From the NCBI RefSeq assembly GCF_001680005.1, contig NC_033560.1, forward strand, positions 127,501 through 191,500: a stretch of 64,000 nt of DNA, written 5' to 3'. Below, piece by piece: positions 34,200-46,397 of this stretch. The notes beneath the pieces were generated by a model. That model had not been told where the DNA came from. It saw only the letters and a list, made by a program, of their open reading frames with translations, and ran no database searches. Positions within the stretch are counted from its first letter, which is position 1. Every line of letters starts with the position of its first letter. This stretch comes from Plasmodium coatneyi (taxonomy: Eukaryota; Apicomplexa; Aconoidasida; Haemosporida; Plasmodiidae). Both the position numbers and the translations under genes were made by a program.

Positions 34200-35016
34200 A
34201 CAAATTCTTAGGGTTGATTAAAATATTAGAGCTAGCTGGAAAGTAAGTAACATTTTTAGACTTACTTAAATTCTCGGCTATTTCTTTAGCAGCTTCTAAC
34301 TTCCTAATTTCAAGTAAACTATTTCCGTACTCCTTAACAGCTGAAGAAATTAACTTAGCTGCCTCCGCTTCTCCCTGCGCTTTAATAACAGCGGCAATTT
34401 TCTCCTGTTCAGTTTTAGCTACAACAAACTTCACTCTTTCACTTTCTTGCTGAGCCACCTGCTTATCTTCGATGGCCTTTGCAAATTCTTTCCCATAACT
34501 CAGGTGTGTAATGGCTACATCGTCCAGAAGGATATTAAAATGTTTGGCTCGTGCCGTGATGCTTTCTCTGATTTCCTTCGAAATTTTATCTCTTTGGGTC
34601 AGAAGGGATTCTGCATTGTACTTTGCAACAACTGCCTTCAGCACTTCATTCCCTATGGATGGCAAAACACGCTCATCGTAATCTGGCCCCAGGGTACTAT
34701 GTAAGTAAGGCAACTGCTTTGTGTGCGGTCTGAAGAGTAGCCTCAAACTAAGGGTAACAATCTGTAGGTCTCTCGTTCCCGTCGTCGTATTTATTACCTT
34801 GGGCTTCATTTTTATGTCATATATGTAGGGTGTTTGGAACCATGGGATGTAGAAGTGGCTTCCTTCTCCGTAAGTATTTTCGCTTACTCCTCCAAACCGA
34901 TTAAACATCACGCACCTTTCTCCTCCATCCACGTCGTAAATGAAAGTGTAAGGGATTAAACTCAGCCCCCCCGCTACTACACTCAGCCTACCCACGGACG
35001 ACAGCAGTTTTTCCAT
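34198..35016 (-). CDS. PHB1: Prohibitin 1
   Basis: Single exon, 272 residues, the usual PHB1 length. Prohibitins 1 and 2 form large ring complexes in the mitochondrial inner membrane that stabilise respiratory proteins, cristae and the membrane AAA protease. Visible features are a hydrophobic N-terminal anchor (about 8-28, VGRLSVVAGGLSLIPYTFIY), an SPFH/band-7 domain (about 30-195, with GGERCVMFNRFGG, the GEGSHFYIPWFQ and TGTRDLQ-type motifs and PSIGNEVLKAVVAKY), and the C-terminal coiled coil with QGEAEAAKLIS. These match PHB1 rather than PHB2. The partner PHB2 gene is not in the window. The start codon follows from the conserved N-terminal anchor. Confidence 0.96.
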
Positions 35017-36188
35017 TTCGCAGAAGGGGGGGAGGTGCGGAAGGAATTATATATTGACCAGTGAAGGCGTGTTAAGATAGAATTGGAGCGGCAGTTGGAT
35101 GCCGAAGCGTGTAAAAATGCCAACGAATATTTACTCGAGATCCCTCCACAAGTTGCTTCATTAATTTGTACAGGTGAAAGAGCTAGGGACGGGTACCCCC
35201 CTCTGCCGATTCGGTAAATAAACAACTGTCGCAATTTCAACGCCTACAATTTACGTGCGAATTTGTATGCAATACATCTACTGTGAGTACACGCTTCTTT
35301 CTGTGTTACAATTATGCGCATCGAATCTACAGCGCCATTAATTACACTGTTGCGTGGGGTTAACAAAAAAAAGAGGTAATTAAACCATGGGTGGTTAAGA
35401 TGGATAATGTGAAATGTTATTTTTAAGGCGGAAATAACGTCATATGGGGGGAGTGCGCAAAAATTGCAGAACCATTTTTACCGTTGTTACATAATGTGGC
35501 GTGGCGCCCCTGAAATAACCGCTAAAGAGCAAAGAGGCGAAACGGAAAAATTGCACGTAAATATATAAATGCCTTTTTTGTGCACTGAATACATAGGGCA
35601 TACGCAACATGGTGGAGTCGCCTTCCTCCAAACTAATCAACTCACAACAACACAATTTTTTTTCCTCCTATTTTTAACACCCCACTGGGGCTATTACCAT
35701 TTGGTACGTTTAAAAAAAAAAGAAAAAAAAAAACATGCGTTGGTTGAATGTACGTATGTGTTTGCATGTGGATACGCATCCTGCCAGTTAAGGTTAAAAA
35801 AAAAAGTTATGCTGTAGGTGGGGGATCTTCTCCCACTGTGGCCAAATAAAAATCGAACAAGTGGCGAAACGTGCCTTGCGGCGTCTTTACTCTTTATGTG
35901 GCTACTCACACATAAGCAAAAATGACCGGAGAGGGTGTATAACTTTGGGATGGGACTCCCCCCCACACACGTCCGCCCTCTTCTTTTTCCCCTCCGATGG
36001 GTTATCATTTTAAATCAAATAAAACAAACAAAAAAAAAAAAAAATGAAACAATATTATAAAATGAATAAATTTCGAGCCAATTAATTAACAAAATTATGC
36101 AGAGAATAAAAAAAAGGGGGCGGCACCCAACAGGGTCAAATTAGCGACATCTTCTCCATCACATGTCGGCTTGTGCTACGCTCCTGAT
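35017..36188. other. Intergenic region upstream of prohibitin
   Basis: About 1.2 kb holding the prohibitin 5' region and the 3' flank of the CCDC124 gene. It has A-runs (35711-35733, 36030-36044) and scattered open frames below 105 codons without family resemblance. No RNA gene was seen. Confidence 0.65.
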
Positions 36189-37426
36189 TTAATCCCTCTG
36201 GTTCATCGGATTGTCGGGCGACTTCTTAAACTGAAAAAATGGAAGGTGCGAATAGCGCATGCAAATTTGTTGTCACTTGATGAACGCCACGATTGGAAGT
36301 CCACTCGGACGTGCACTTCCGTCTATCCATGTGGACACACATAAGTGTGATCAATTAGAACGAGAGCCGTCCCATGGACAGAACGAATTAACCGTTCTGT
36401 CGTAATAATCATCCCTCCAAAAAAAGAAAAAATGTGTACCTGCTTCCACAATATTTGCTTAAATTGTGACAGTTTCAATCCCTTGTACTGCTCCTTAATT
36501 AGCGGCAGATTTTCCTCCTCGAATTTTTTATACGCCTGGTAAAATGAAAAAAAAATGGCCAATCATAAAGCATCGTACGTTTGCATGGTACCAAATGGAC
36601 AAAATAGTTCTCCCTTTTTTGTGTAACTATGAAAGAAAAAAAAAAACGGAGAAGGCACATTTTCCTCTTCCACTTACAACTTTCACTTTTTTGGTTCTTT
36701 CAAATGAGACATTGTCCAACGCAGAAATGACGTTATCGATTCCGGTTGCTAAGGGGAAAAAAAATAAAATAAAAAAAATGATGCGAGGACGGGAAACAAA
36801 AAGTAGCATAAATAGATACGTCCCTTCCAGCCATGTAAACCACACCGTGGACTGGGCAAAATTGCACAGTTACAAAGAAGGGTCTCTCCCCCCTCGATGA
36901 ACATCCCCAATATATATATGCTTTTCTGCTTTTCTCGGAAGTATGCCCCCCCCATTGGCGCTTACCATTTATATACTCATCATAGTCGTTAATCTCGTCC
37001 CTCATGATGTGGTTGATGTTGTCCTCCAGCTCCATCTCGTGCACATTAAGATTATTCTAAAGAACAAAAATGGGAAGAAGCAACGTAAACAGAAACATAG
37101 AAAGGTGAAACGTGGCACAGTGTGTGTCATATAACACCCTGGTAAATGGCTACGTGGGTTCACGCGCTACAGATTACGATTGGACAATTTCGAGCTTATG
37201 TGCCCCCCTTACCTTCTTCTTCTTATCCTCCTCAATTTCTTTCTTCTTCTCCTCGATGAGCCTTTGCAAGATTTGCGCCTGGGTCACCTTGGAATTGGTT
37301 GCTTTCTGCGGGGTGGGAAAAAGAAAAGTGGGCATAATATGAAGAAGTAGGACGTAATAAAAAGACGTGCAAAGGCATAAAGGAGCAACTATACCCATAA
37401 TGGAGTTAACACAATCAGAACAATTG

Positions 37427-37457
<31 letters not shown>

Positions 37458-37942
37458 ACAATTCGCATTGACCAAACTGCAACAAAGCAGCTTAAACGCT
37501 TTAAGAAAAAAAAAAAAAATTTCGTTGAGACACATTTCCCGCAAATAGACTTACACTTTCTTTGTTCGACTTGAGTGCCTTTTCTTCTTCTCCGTATAAT
37601 TCCCTTAATTCTTTTTTCCTGTCAAGTTTCTGTTGTCTTTTATTTTCGGCTTCCATCTGCGAGAATAGAAAGAGGTAGTGCATTTGAGGGGCAGAGACCA
37701 AACAAAGGAAAGCTACCAACCTTGGAAAGAAAAAAAAAGTTTGGCATGTCAATAACCACACAATGGGTTCGGTGGGGCGGCCTTACCTTCCTCTGAATTT
37801 TGGCCTGGGCCTTCTTATCATCGTCCTTCCAGTATTCATCCAACTTCTTCTCCTCCTCCTCTTTCTTCTTCTTGTCTTTTTCCATTTTTTTTCGCATCCT
37901 GGCTTCTATCGCCCTCGAATTTCCGGCCCCCCATTGCGGCAT
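36189..37942 (-). CDS. CCDC124 family ribosome-associated protein
   Basis: Seven short exons: 37942-37787, 37656-37555, 37305-37213, 37056-36966, 36748-36678, 36535-36440 and 36230-36189. All introns are GT-AG and in phase, giving 216 residues (human CCDC124 has 223). Diagnostic matches are GNSRAIEAR near the N-terminus, the YWKDDDK block (residues 37-43), VTQAQI in the middle, and the C-terminal signature SPDNPMNQ (human ends ...RSPDNPMNQRAVPF). The N-terminal half is a highly charged coiled coil. CCDC124 and its yeast relative Lso2 bind idle 80S ribosomes and help their recovery after starvation. An in-frame upstream ATG at 37984 (MSLQVCLPKKDIPK) is a possible alternative start and carries a PKK like the human MPKK. 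With six introns in 1.75 kb it is the most intron-dense gene here. Confidence 0.92.
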
Positions 37943-39072
37943 CTTCGGAATATCCTTCTTGGGTAAGCAAACTTGGAGACTCAAAAAAAACTCACAAAAA
38001 AAGTGACAATTTTGTAAAGAAGCACAAACTCAGCAAATTTGTTCACTCCAAGTGTGCGCTAAAATTGACTTGAAAAAAATTTTAATACATAATATACCGT
38101 TAACATACATGGCTGTGCAACATTTGCCCGCCAGCCTCAGAATCATCTACATTTATATATATGCCTTAAGGAGAAATGAAAAAATTTCCCTGCTCTCCTT
38201 TTCGAAATTGCAAGAAACGTTGAAATGGAAATTTTTTCATTGATAATTTTTTAATATTTTTTTTTTTTTTTTTTTTAAATTGTACAATTAGCTGCAATTC
38301 ATAGCAAATCCGTTTCGGATAAAAAAAGTGACGTGTTGGGGAGGGCAACATGCTCCCGTTTAGGCCGCTCTCAATTCGAGGCTTGCGCTATTCCAAATAT
38401 AAGGCATAGGGTGGGCGGTTATAAAGTCGCACGTTATACGGAAAACGTATGCCGCACTTCATAGACTCATGAGCATCCTTTGTAAACATTTTTGCGTACG
38501 CCCACAGGATCGATTAACCCTGAAAATAGGGGAAATTTATCACCTCTGAAAAGTTTAACAAAATTAGTCACCTTTGACAGGCATTCCACCCACCCTGTCG
38601 TAAAAATGAAAAAAATAAAAACGACCATGATGATGCGCAGATGGTGGTGACAACACGTCACAGGAGGAACTGTGCTCGCCAACTGGCACAACCCCTTACA
38701 CGTTAGATGAACTACCTTCCCGTGCAACCAACTATGGCCATCTGTAGATCTATGAGAAGGCCCGTGAGCAGTTTAATTTTTCTCCCCCCAGAAAAAGGAC
38801 TGCCCCCTGCGGAGGAATATCCCCACACCATCTTGACTACACCAACTTCGCACAGAAAAGTGAACAATTTTACGTGAAAAAAACAAGGGGCGAGTTGCGC
38901 CGAGAAATGTCGCCAAGGAGACAACGCGCTATGGCTGTTCATAAGGGAAAAACAAAAAAAAAAAAAAGACGGGCCAAAAATAAATAGCCAAAAGGTGAAC
39001 AAATTACACGTACAACAGGGGATCGAAATTACGCCTCCTAACTGGAGAGCACGTACCCCCCACGAACCACCG
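37943..39072. other. Intergenic region between TRAPPC11 3' end and CCDC124 5' end
   Basis: About 1.1 kb with a T-run (38259-38276), an A-run (38955-38967) and no supportable gene. It contains the presumed CCDC124 promoter and the TRAPPC11 3' UTR. Confidence 0.65.
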
Positions 39073-42000
39073 CTACACCACGAACAACTCAACACTAGCG
39101 GATGAAAAAACATTGACGTTGTTTTTTATCTTGGTCTTGCGTTTGATTAGCACGCTGGGCAAAGTGACATATCCGTGCGCAAAAATAATAAAGGACCATC
39201 TGACCCTAATGGATTGATACGGAAGCAGAATATTCTTCATTATCCTACCCCCTGTTATAATATACGTCTTCTTGCTAGATTCGTCATTCTTACCGTCGGA
39301 CATGTAGTTATCCTGATCAATTAAATCTTCCAAGTTGTCTGATGAGAGTACAGACGAATCGGAGCTACTTCCGGATGTATTATTACTATTATAGTATTCC
39401 TGCTCACTCTTTAATTTGAATTTGTGCACCTTCTTCCTACTCTGTATGCTACTGGGTCCATCCCAAAGGCTCCTCATGACAACACCTTCTTCCTTTCTTT
39501 TCCCCCCTTGATTACGCCCACCCCTCTTCCGGTCGTACAAAAAAATTATAACTTCCTCGGTGATATTCGTCTCATTAGTAATGACCGATTCAAGGACAAA
39601 AATTTCGTTGCATTTTGCCGTTCTTTCGTAAAGGAGGTCTATCCTTATTTTGCTTTTCTTCGCGTCCTTCAGTGGGGGATAGTGGTTCCCTTCGCTGCTA
39701 CACATTCTGTTTTCCATCGGATTGGCAGGTGGCACCTTCACCTCAAGGGTACGGGTGACATTCTTCCACATTCTGTTAAACGGGAAAAAAAGTTTCCTAA
39801 CGTTCAAGTGGTACTTTACCATAATGCCACCCCCTTCTGGATTGTTTTCCTTTACAATGTTGCAGTAGGTACTCTTGTGCGTTATCTCCACGGTACCTTT
39901 CAATGTCCCTCCCCTTATTTCTTCAACGATGATTCCATGCGCGTTGTTGTTGTGTAGGTATAGGTAGTACTGCACTCCGTCGTTCCTCCACCCGGTGCTT
40001 GTCTCTTCCTTCTTACGATGGTTTACAAGTTGCACGTCACTTTGGCAGTCCTTCGGTGTGGACGTTGGCGTGGAAACCTCCTCCGTGGTGCCCCCATTCA
40101 TACTATCCCCTTTTAGACCCCCGTTTTCTTCTTCTTCCTCTTCAGTGGCGCCCCCTCCATCACGGCCAATCCTCGTGACCATCGTTATGACAGATGGCTC
40201 TAGGGAATACCTCCCTGGATACTTCAGCTGGTCCTCAAATTCGGCGCTTTTAAAGGAAAAGTCAAAAATGACATTCACGTGTTTGCTCCCCCGGGTTGGA
40301 TATACAAGAAGTGGGACACACATCACCTTCTCCTCGACGTCTGCATAAAAGGGGAAATCGCTTCTTCCCCTTTTCCTTCCATACGACATGCAGCACTGGT
40401 TGCAGAAGTTGCTTCTGCCATACATTTTTTCCCCCGCATCAACATGTTTTCCTTCCTGTTCCACTTGAAAAAAGAATAGATCCTTTTCTGGCTGGATTAA
40501 CTTGGAGTCCACTTCTGCACTGGCACGGTGCGATAGCAACTCGTGAAGGGTCTCATCCATGACCAATTCTTTCACTTCCTCCTGGTTCATAAATAGCCCC
40601 GGGTTATCCCCGTTGGACGTGCGGCCACTATTACTATTATTGCAGTTGCTACCATCACTATTATCGCAGCTGCTACTATCACCACCGCTGCAATCATTGC
40701 TACCCCCGTTCACCAACCTGCATACCTCCTCGCCCCCGCCAAAAAACGCAACCCTTTGACCTCTACTGACCTGCCGCACCCCCACAACATTACCCTCCCT
40801 GGTCAACGTATAAACAAGCAAATCATTCTCCCCCTCAAAGTTATATGAAAAACGAAACTCAAAACTTTTTACATATTTAGAGTACCTCACAAAAATATAC
40901 ACGGGGTTGTATTCGTTTAGGTATAGAACATCGTTCCCACAGTGTACGAAATAATGCACATAATTGGACAGTGCCTTCTGAAGAAATTTACTCTTTCCGT
41001 TTGGTACAATTTTGTTCCTATAATTATTTAGGTACACTCCTTCCTTCAATTTGAAAGAATTTAATTCTTCCCTTCCTTCTTTTACGACTCTCATTTGGAA
41101 GATTTTTCTTTCCTCTTTTTTTGGTTCCTTCGGAGGTGGTGTGATAATTACCCCGTTGGTAGTTTCCCCAGACGGAGTATCAATCGTAGCATGATTTATG
41201 GTCTCTTTCTGTGCAGATCCTTCATCGTCTGCGTTGCTTACATTGCTTACATTGCTCACCTTGCCTACCTTGTCTACCTTGCAGGGTTCATTGTTCAGCG
41301 GAACTCTCTCGAGGAACTTCTCCCTCAGAATGGATACACTAACTTGCTGAATTCGCATCCGAACAATGTTCGAAGAAATGTTCAAATAAAGATCCACGTA
41401 GTTTACTTCTACTTCTTTTTTCCCCCCCCCAGGTAAAAAAAAACTCACTATGTTTTTTTCCCCCAAGGAGAACCCCTTCCAGGGGGCGTTCTCAGGTGAG
41501 TCATTCCTACAGTGACGATCCTGAATGAGCACACCCTCCTTCTCTATGCAGTCCAACACACTTTTCCCGTTCACCTCCGCTGTAGCAAAAATGACTCCAT
41601 CGAATTTATTAGAAAAGGTTAACTGGTACAAGGACAAGTGGCTGTCCATAGAGATGCCGATAAAAGGTAAAAAGGGGAAATCTACGTGGGTCCCGTTTTT
41701 TATTTCTAAAAAGGAGGATATCCCATTAGGTTTAATCAAACAATATAACTTTACGCAGATGTTTCGTATCGATATAGTGGGTGGTTCCTCGGGAGGGGGG
41801 ACCCCTTCTCCTTTTATGCTTTCAAAATACTTAACGAAAAAGTCACAAAAAATTTTCTCTTCTCTTTTTTTCTTGTTCCTTATTAGGTCGTTTAAATACT
41901 CGAAGCATATTTGGAAGAACATGTGTTCGTACTCCTTGATGTTAAGCGGTTCTTCTTTCGGGGGAGATCCGTCTTCGACGCTTCCCCATTTATCCGGGTG

Positions 42001-44040
42001 TAACAGGTGGCCCATGCAACTCAGCGTAAGAAGCAACATGGGTTCGTGCGTATGTGAGTTACTGCGGGGAGGGGAAAAAAAAAAGACAAAAAAATTAACA
42101 CACAAGGTGGGATCGAAAATGGGTGCACTGGACAGAAATGCAGATCAGCGGATCACTTCATCGGACGAAGCAACAAAGTTAGGAAGCCACCAACGTGCGA
42201 TGCAGATAATGTGCAATGTCGCTATTCCTTACCGAGTGCGCTCATAGCTCCGCTTCTCCGATATCACCCTCAACAGGGCGTGCAACTCGCCCAAGGGACA
42301 GATCCCCTCCCTCAAGGCGTTCTCACTGATTGCACTAAAAACGGAGGAATCCTCCCTGCTGCCATAAAACGACAGCAACAAGTAGAGACAAAAGCGATAA
42401 TTCCCCCGTTCGTAATAAATCAGACACAAAAAATAAATGACCAGTCGAAACAAATTGCTAATCTGCTTGGTGCTAATGATGACATACATTTCGATCAGAA
42501 AGTTTAGGATAAAGTCCTGTAAAACTGAACCCTGGCACATCTTAAAATAACTCTCAAATTGGGTGACAGGAGAAAAGGCCTCGACTATTTTGTCCCTCTT
42601 CCTGCGTGCCTTCAACATGTAATACACGCAGAAGCAGCAGTACATCCCATACAACACTGTATCCCTTAGGTTCATGTTCATGTTTTTTACAATTCTGTAA
42701 AAATAGAGGTAGATGCAGGATAGCAGGTTGTAGTATAGGTACTCCTTCATCGTGAGGTCGTACAGGAGGTGGGCATTCTCAATCGTGGGGCGATTTTCTT
42801 CCCCATTTGGTGCGTCTACTGTGAAATTATCTGAACACTTCAAAGAGGTAATCAAATCAGAGCAACCAGTTATGCCATACATGGAAATGACCTGCGAAAG
42901 TCTCCCCACAACATTGGGTATATCTCCTACAACCTCCTCATCATTTCCACCATTCTTAGCATCCTCCATTTCTCCCCCCTCCCCCCGCATTAGTGCCAAG
43001 TAAATGATCTTATTATGCGTATAAATATGATGAATAGCCTTTTTAAAATCTTTGAAAAATAAATATATGTATATCATCCGAATACTGACTGAGTTGAAAA
43101 AAATAACATACTTGAAAAAAGTGTGCTTGTCAGGAAAGGTATTTTCCCCTGCATGTTCATAAAAGACTTTACATAGGTTCACGTAAATCTTCATACTTTC
43201 ATCATACCTTTCTAGGATTTCTAAAACATATGCCTTTTTAAAATTATAGTTAAAAAAAGTGAGTATGTTTTGTCCACTTTTCCTCTCAAAGCTGACTATG
43301 TGTTGCTTAAAAAAGGCATTAATACAATCCCTCAGAAGATTTTCTAACTTTCTTATTTTGTTATGTATCTCCTTCAGCCCTAACGTGATAAAAATGGCGC
43401 TGATATTTTTAGAATTTAGCTGGCTAATATATTTTATGTACTCCTCCGTGTTTTGTGTATTTTCTGGTAGAATAACCAGCACAATGATTTTGCAGATTTT
43501 TTTCCTCCTCATGATTATTGCGTTTATTTCTTCTATTCGCTCCATCAGGTCTTTGTTCACTTGGCTCATGAAAGCTGCGTTCTGCACGCAGGGGTAGGTG
43601 AATTGGGGTTCACCCGGTTGGGAGGGGTCCACCTGGTTGGGGTTCTCCAGGGAAGGACTATCTCCAGTTGGGATTTCCCCAGTTGGATTATTGCCAGTTG
43701 GATTATTGCCAGTTGGAATTTCCCTGTCTTCCCCCCCCTCATTAGCAATCCCTTGCCAGTCCACGCAAAATATCACAACAGACGAAGCCACCTTCATCTT
43801 TTTCAGCCAATCGTGCATCAGCATGGAATGTCCACCTTCCTCCTCACCCCCATCTGCCCCCTCACTCGCGCAAGAATTTATTTTGTGAATTCTGCCATAA
43901 TCGTAGCTGCTTATTTTCACATTCCTGTCCTTCATATTTTGCTTCAAATTTTCTATGATCTCCTCTTTTATGTCGTCATTAAGAATTACGCTAACGTTTA
44001 CACTTGCCCGCTCGTAGATCTCCTCATCGTACAGCTCCAT
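39073..44040 (-). CDS. TRAPPC11: TRAPP complex subunit 11 (foie gras / gryzun domains)
   Basis: Two exons, 44040-42233 and 42061-39073, with a GT-AG intron and consistent phase, giving 1,598 residues. TRAPPC11 belongs to the TRAPPIII tethering complex acting in ER-Golgi traffic and autophagy. Family features in exon 1 are an N-terminal Rossmann-like segment (VVIFCVDWQ), KICKIIVLVILPENTQ, the ENLLRDCINAFF helix and the foie gras repeat region (YVLEILERYDESMKIYVNLC). The C-terminal part has a gryzun-type beta domain with ITNETNITEEVIIFLYD and ILLPYQSIRVRW...HGYVTLPSV, which aligns with the end of human TRAPPC11. Parasite-specific low-complexity inserts interrupt it: a PTGNN repeat near residue 110, a Ser/Asn/Asp-rich tract at about 40615-40700, and Glu-rich tracts. 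Its 5' side faces the glutaredoxin-like gene. Confidence 0.88.
43657..43725 (-). repeat. 15-bp in-frame minisatellite in TRAPPC11
   Basis: Four copies of a 15-bp unit (plus strand agttggattattgcc with variants) encode the residues PTGNN / PTGEI. It lies in the insert between the N-terminal segment and the foie gras region and is likely to vary in length between isolates. Confidence 0.85.
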
Positions 44041-46397
44041 CTTACCTCTCTTCTTAAGTTCTTCCTTTCGGGTAACTGGAGCTGGGTACGCGCACCTTCA
44101 CGTGTGGGTTCACGCATGGGTGATGTGTTCTCGTCTGCCTTAGCCGGTGGGGTTCTTCCATATGTGTGCACGTTCGAGCGTGTGGCCTCAAAACGATCCC
44201 TTCAGTTGTGACCCCGGCTGGCTACACAAATCGGTATCCCTCCTCTTCCCCATATAGCCATGACCACAGCGGCTGCGAAGATCACCCCTACTATTACCAC
44301 GGCTACTTCTATCGCTACTGTGTGTTTTAACTTGTTGGCACTCCCGATTTTATCAGCCTTCTCAATTTTTCAAATCGCAGCTTCCCCATCAGAAGTTCAT
44401 CCGCCCTCATCAGGTAGGTATCCCCCTTACGTGTTGCTTTTTTTTTTCTCTTTTTTTTGTTATTTGTTACACTTAAAGGAACACGGAAGAGGGTAGAGCT
44501 CATTAGGAAGGCTCGATCGACGGGGGGTCCTCCCATATTATACTCCCCCGTTTGTGCACGAAATGAAGCACGTACTTTAATGTGCTGTGGTGCTGAGGCG
44601 ATCACAAGTTTACACGTTCATGACTACCCGCTGCGACCATTTCCGTGCGTCACCACAGCCCCTACTTAGCGCACACTTGACTCTTGTGACGCGCAAACCA
44701 TTATCCTATTTTTTTTTTTTTTTTTTTTTTTTTTTCTACACTATATGGGGGGAATTCCCCTCAATCAGTTGTTAGAATCCCTGAGGGAGGTGCCCCGAAA
44801 TTGTTCCACATGGTAGGCGAACTGCTATTCTAATTCGCACCCCGATCTAGCCTGTTCGTGGTTATTCATGTATAGCAGCAAATTTTACCCTTCTCCGATG
44901 CGGCTCCAATGAATCCTGAATCGCCACCCCCTTTTTAGTGAGTATAAAAAGGAGGCGGAGGACAAATTATCTGATCTGCACCCATTGTCACCTAAAAAAT
45001 GACACCACCTTCAACTTAAAAAAAAAAAAAAAAAAGAAAGTAGGCACACCCATTCTTAAGATAACAGTTCCATTGGTCATCCTTTTTTAGTTAAAGTTGA
45101 GACGAACAAAGTGTAAAAGCAAAATATTTACCAGCGGGACCTCACGTGTGCAGCACCTACATCATTCTCAAGTGAAATTCTTGTACATAAGGTGACAGGT
45201 TTGCTTGCTTTGTTTCGCACCTGCAGAGGAACTCACATGTGATGCTCCTGGATAAAGGACAGCAGCGGGGGAAGTTTTCCAATGGCGCAGACTTCCATCC
45301 ACATGAGTCTTTGTGTATACGGAGATCATCACCGTGTCCACCATTCGCGGAACACACAAGAGGGCCATATTTTGGAATCGACTGCAGAATATTCGGTAGT
45401 TTAGTTCCACCAGTTGCTTTTCCTTAGGAGTTACCTCCCCCTTGTGATGTGTCACCCGTGCGGGTATGTTCATCAACACAAAATGGACGCCACGTTTACT
45501 AATTATGGGCGGACGGATCGACGGACGCACATGTGTATGTTCCTTCCTTTTTTCCCGTCCCATTCTCCCATTTTTGCATTTAAGAAAAAAAATGGCACAA
45601 ATCGGACAAAAAGCGAACCGTGTGCGTGGATTTATTTTTTCCCCAGTTTTACCTTTAGAAAATATTTTTAAACTTTCCCAAATTTTTTCCATCGTGCCAG
45701 CAAAAATAAGCAAAATCGTACTGCAAAAAAATTCTTTTTTTATGAGGTAAAATAAAATCTGGAACAATTTGTGAGACCAGTTTAGCGAAATTAATCTTAA
45801 AAAAAAAAAAAAGGGGAATTAGATGGTTCTTACAGTCTGCATGTTCGCATTCGGGGAAACACTTATTATTGTACATACGTGAAATAAATTTGTCGGACGG
45901 ATGAGAAGAGCAAACTCGTACACACATAAACGCGCTCACACAGATAGACAACAGAATGAACATGTGCAAAAATAAAAAAGTAAACACAGGAAAAACATCC
46001 ACACATACGTTTTTTTAATTTTCAATTCGTTAGTAATTTCTGAGCAATATATTTTTCCCCCCTCTTTAATTTCCCCTTTTTTGTGCCTTTTCCTCATCCG
46101 AAAAATGTTCGACAGCGGAAGTTGTTACGGTTCGAAATCCTACTAGGGCAAACCGCAGGGGGGGCCTAATTTTCACCTTTTCCTGTCCCTTAGTTACCTC
46201 GTTAATTAGCTCGTTTTTTCGTTGTTCTGCCCTTTCTTTTCTTCCAAAGCGATTTACGCCTGGGGCAAAACGTCCCTACCGGGCCAGCCCCCAATCTGCG
46301 CATTCGCTTGCGGGTACATTTGCATGTGTATCCATGTGTGCATAAATACGCGCAACCTCCCACGCAACGTTTACACGCACATGCACATTTTCACGCC
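44041..46397. other. Divergent intergenic region (TRAPPC11 and glutaredoxin-like gene)
   Basis: A 2.36 kb region upstream of two divergent genes. T-run at 44709-44737, A-runs near 45019 and 45800. A 199-codon minus-strand open frame at 45168-45767 has plausible splice signals but no family resemblance and is not called. No RNA gene was recognised. Confidence 0.6.

Noticed and set aside
37984..37984. Upstream ATG for CCDC124 (adds 14 residues, MSLQVCLPKKDIPK)
   Set aside because: Not adopted because the conserved block starts right after the second ATG. It is kept as a possible alternative because of the PKK resembling human MPKK.
45168..45767. Minus-strand open frame of 199 codons in the TRAPPC11/glutaredoxin-like gap, with a plausible GTAAAA donor
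   Set aside because: No family resemblance and mixed low-complexity composition. The remembered syntenic gene order leaves no extra gene here. Junction RNA reads would be needed to revive it.
46127..46143. GGTTCGAAATCC, resembling a tRNA B box
   Set aside because: The flanking bases do not form a T stem, and no A box or anticodon arm is found at the right distance upstream.
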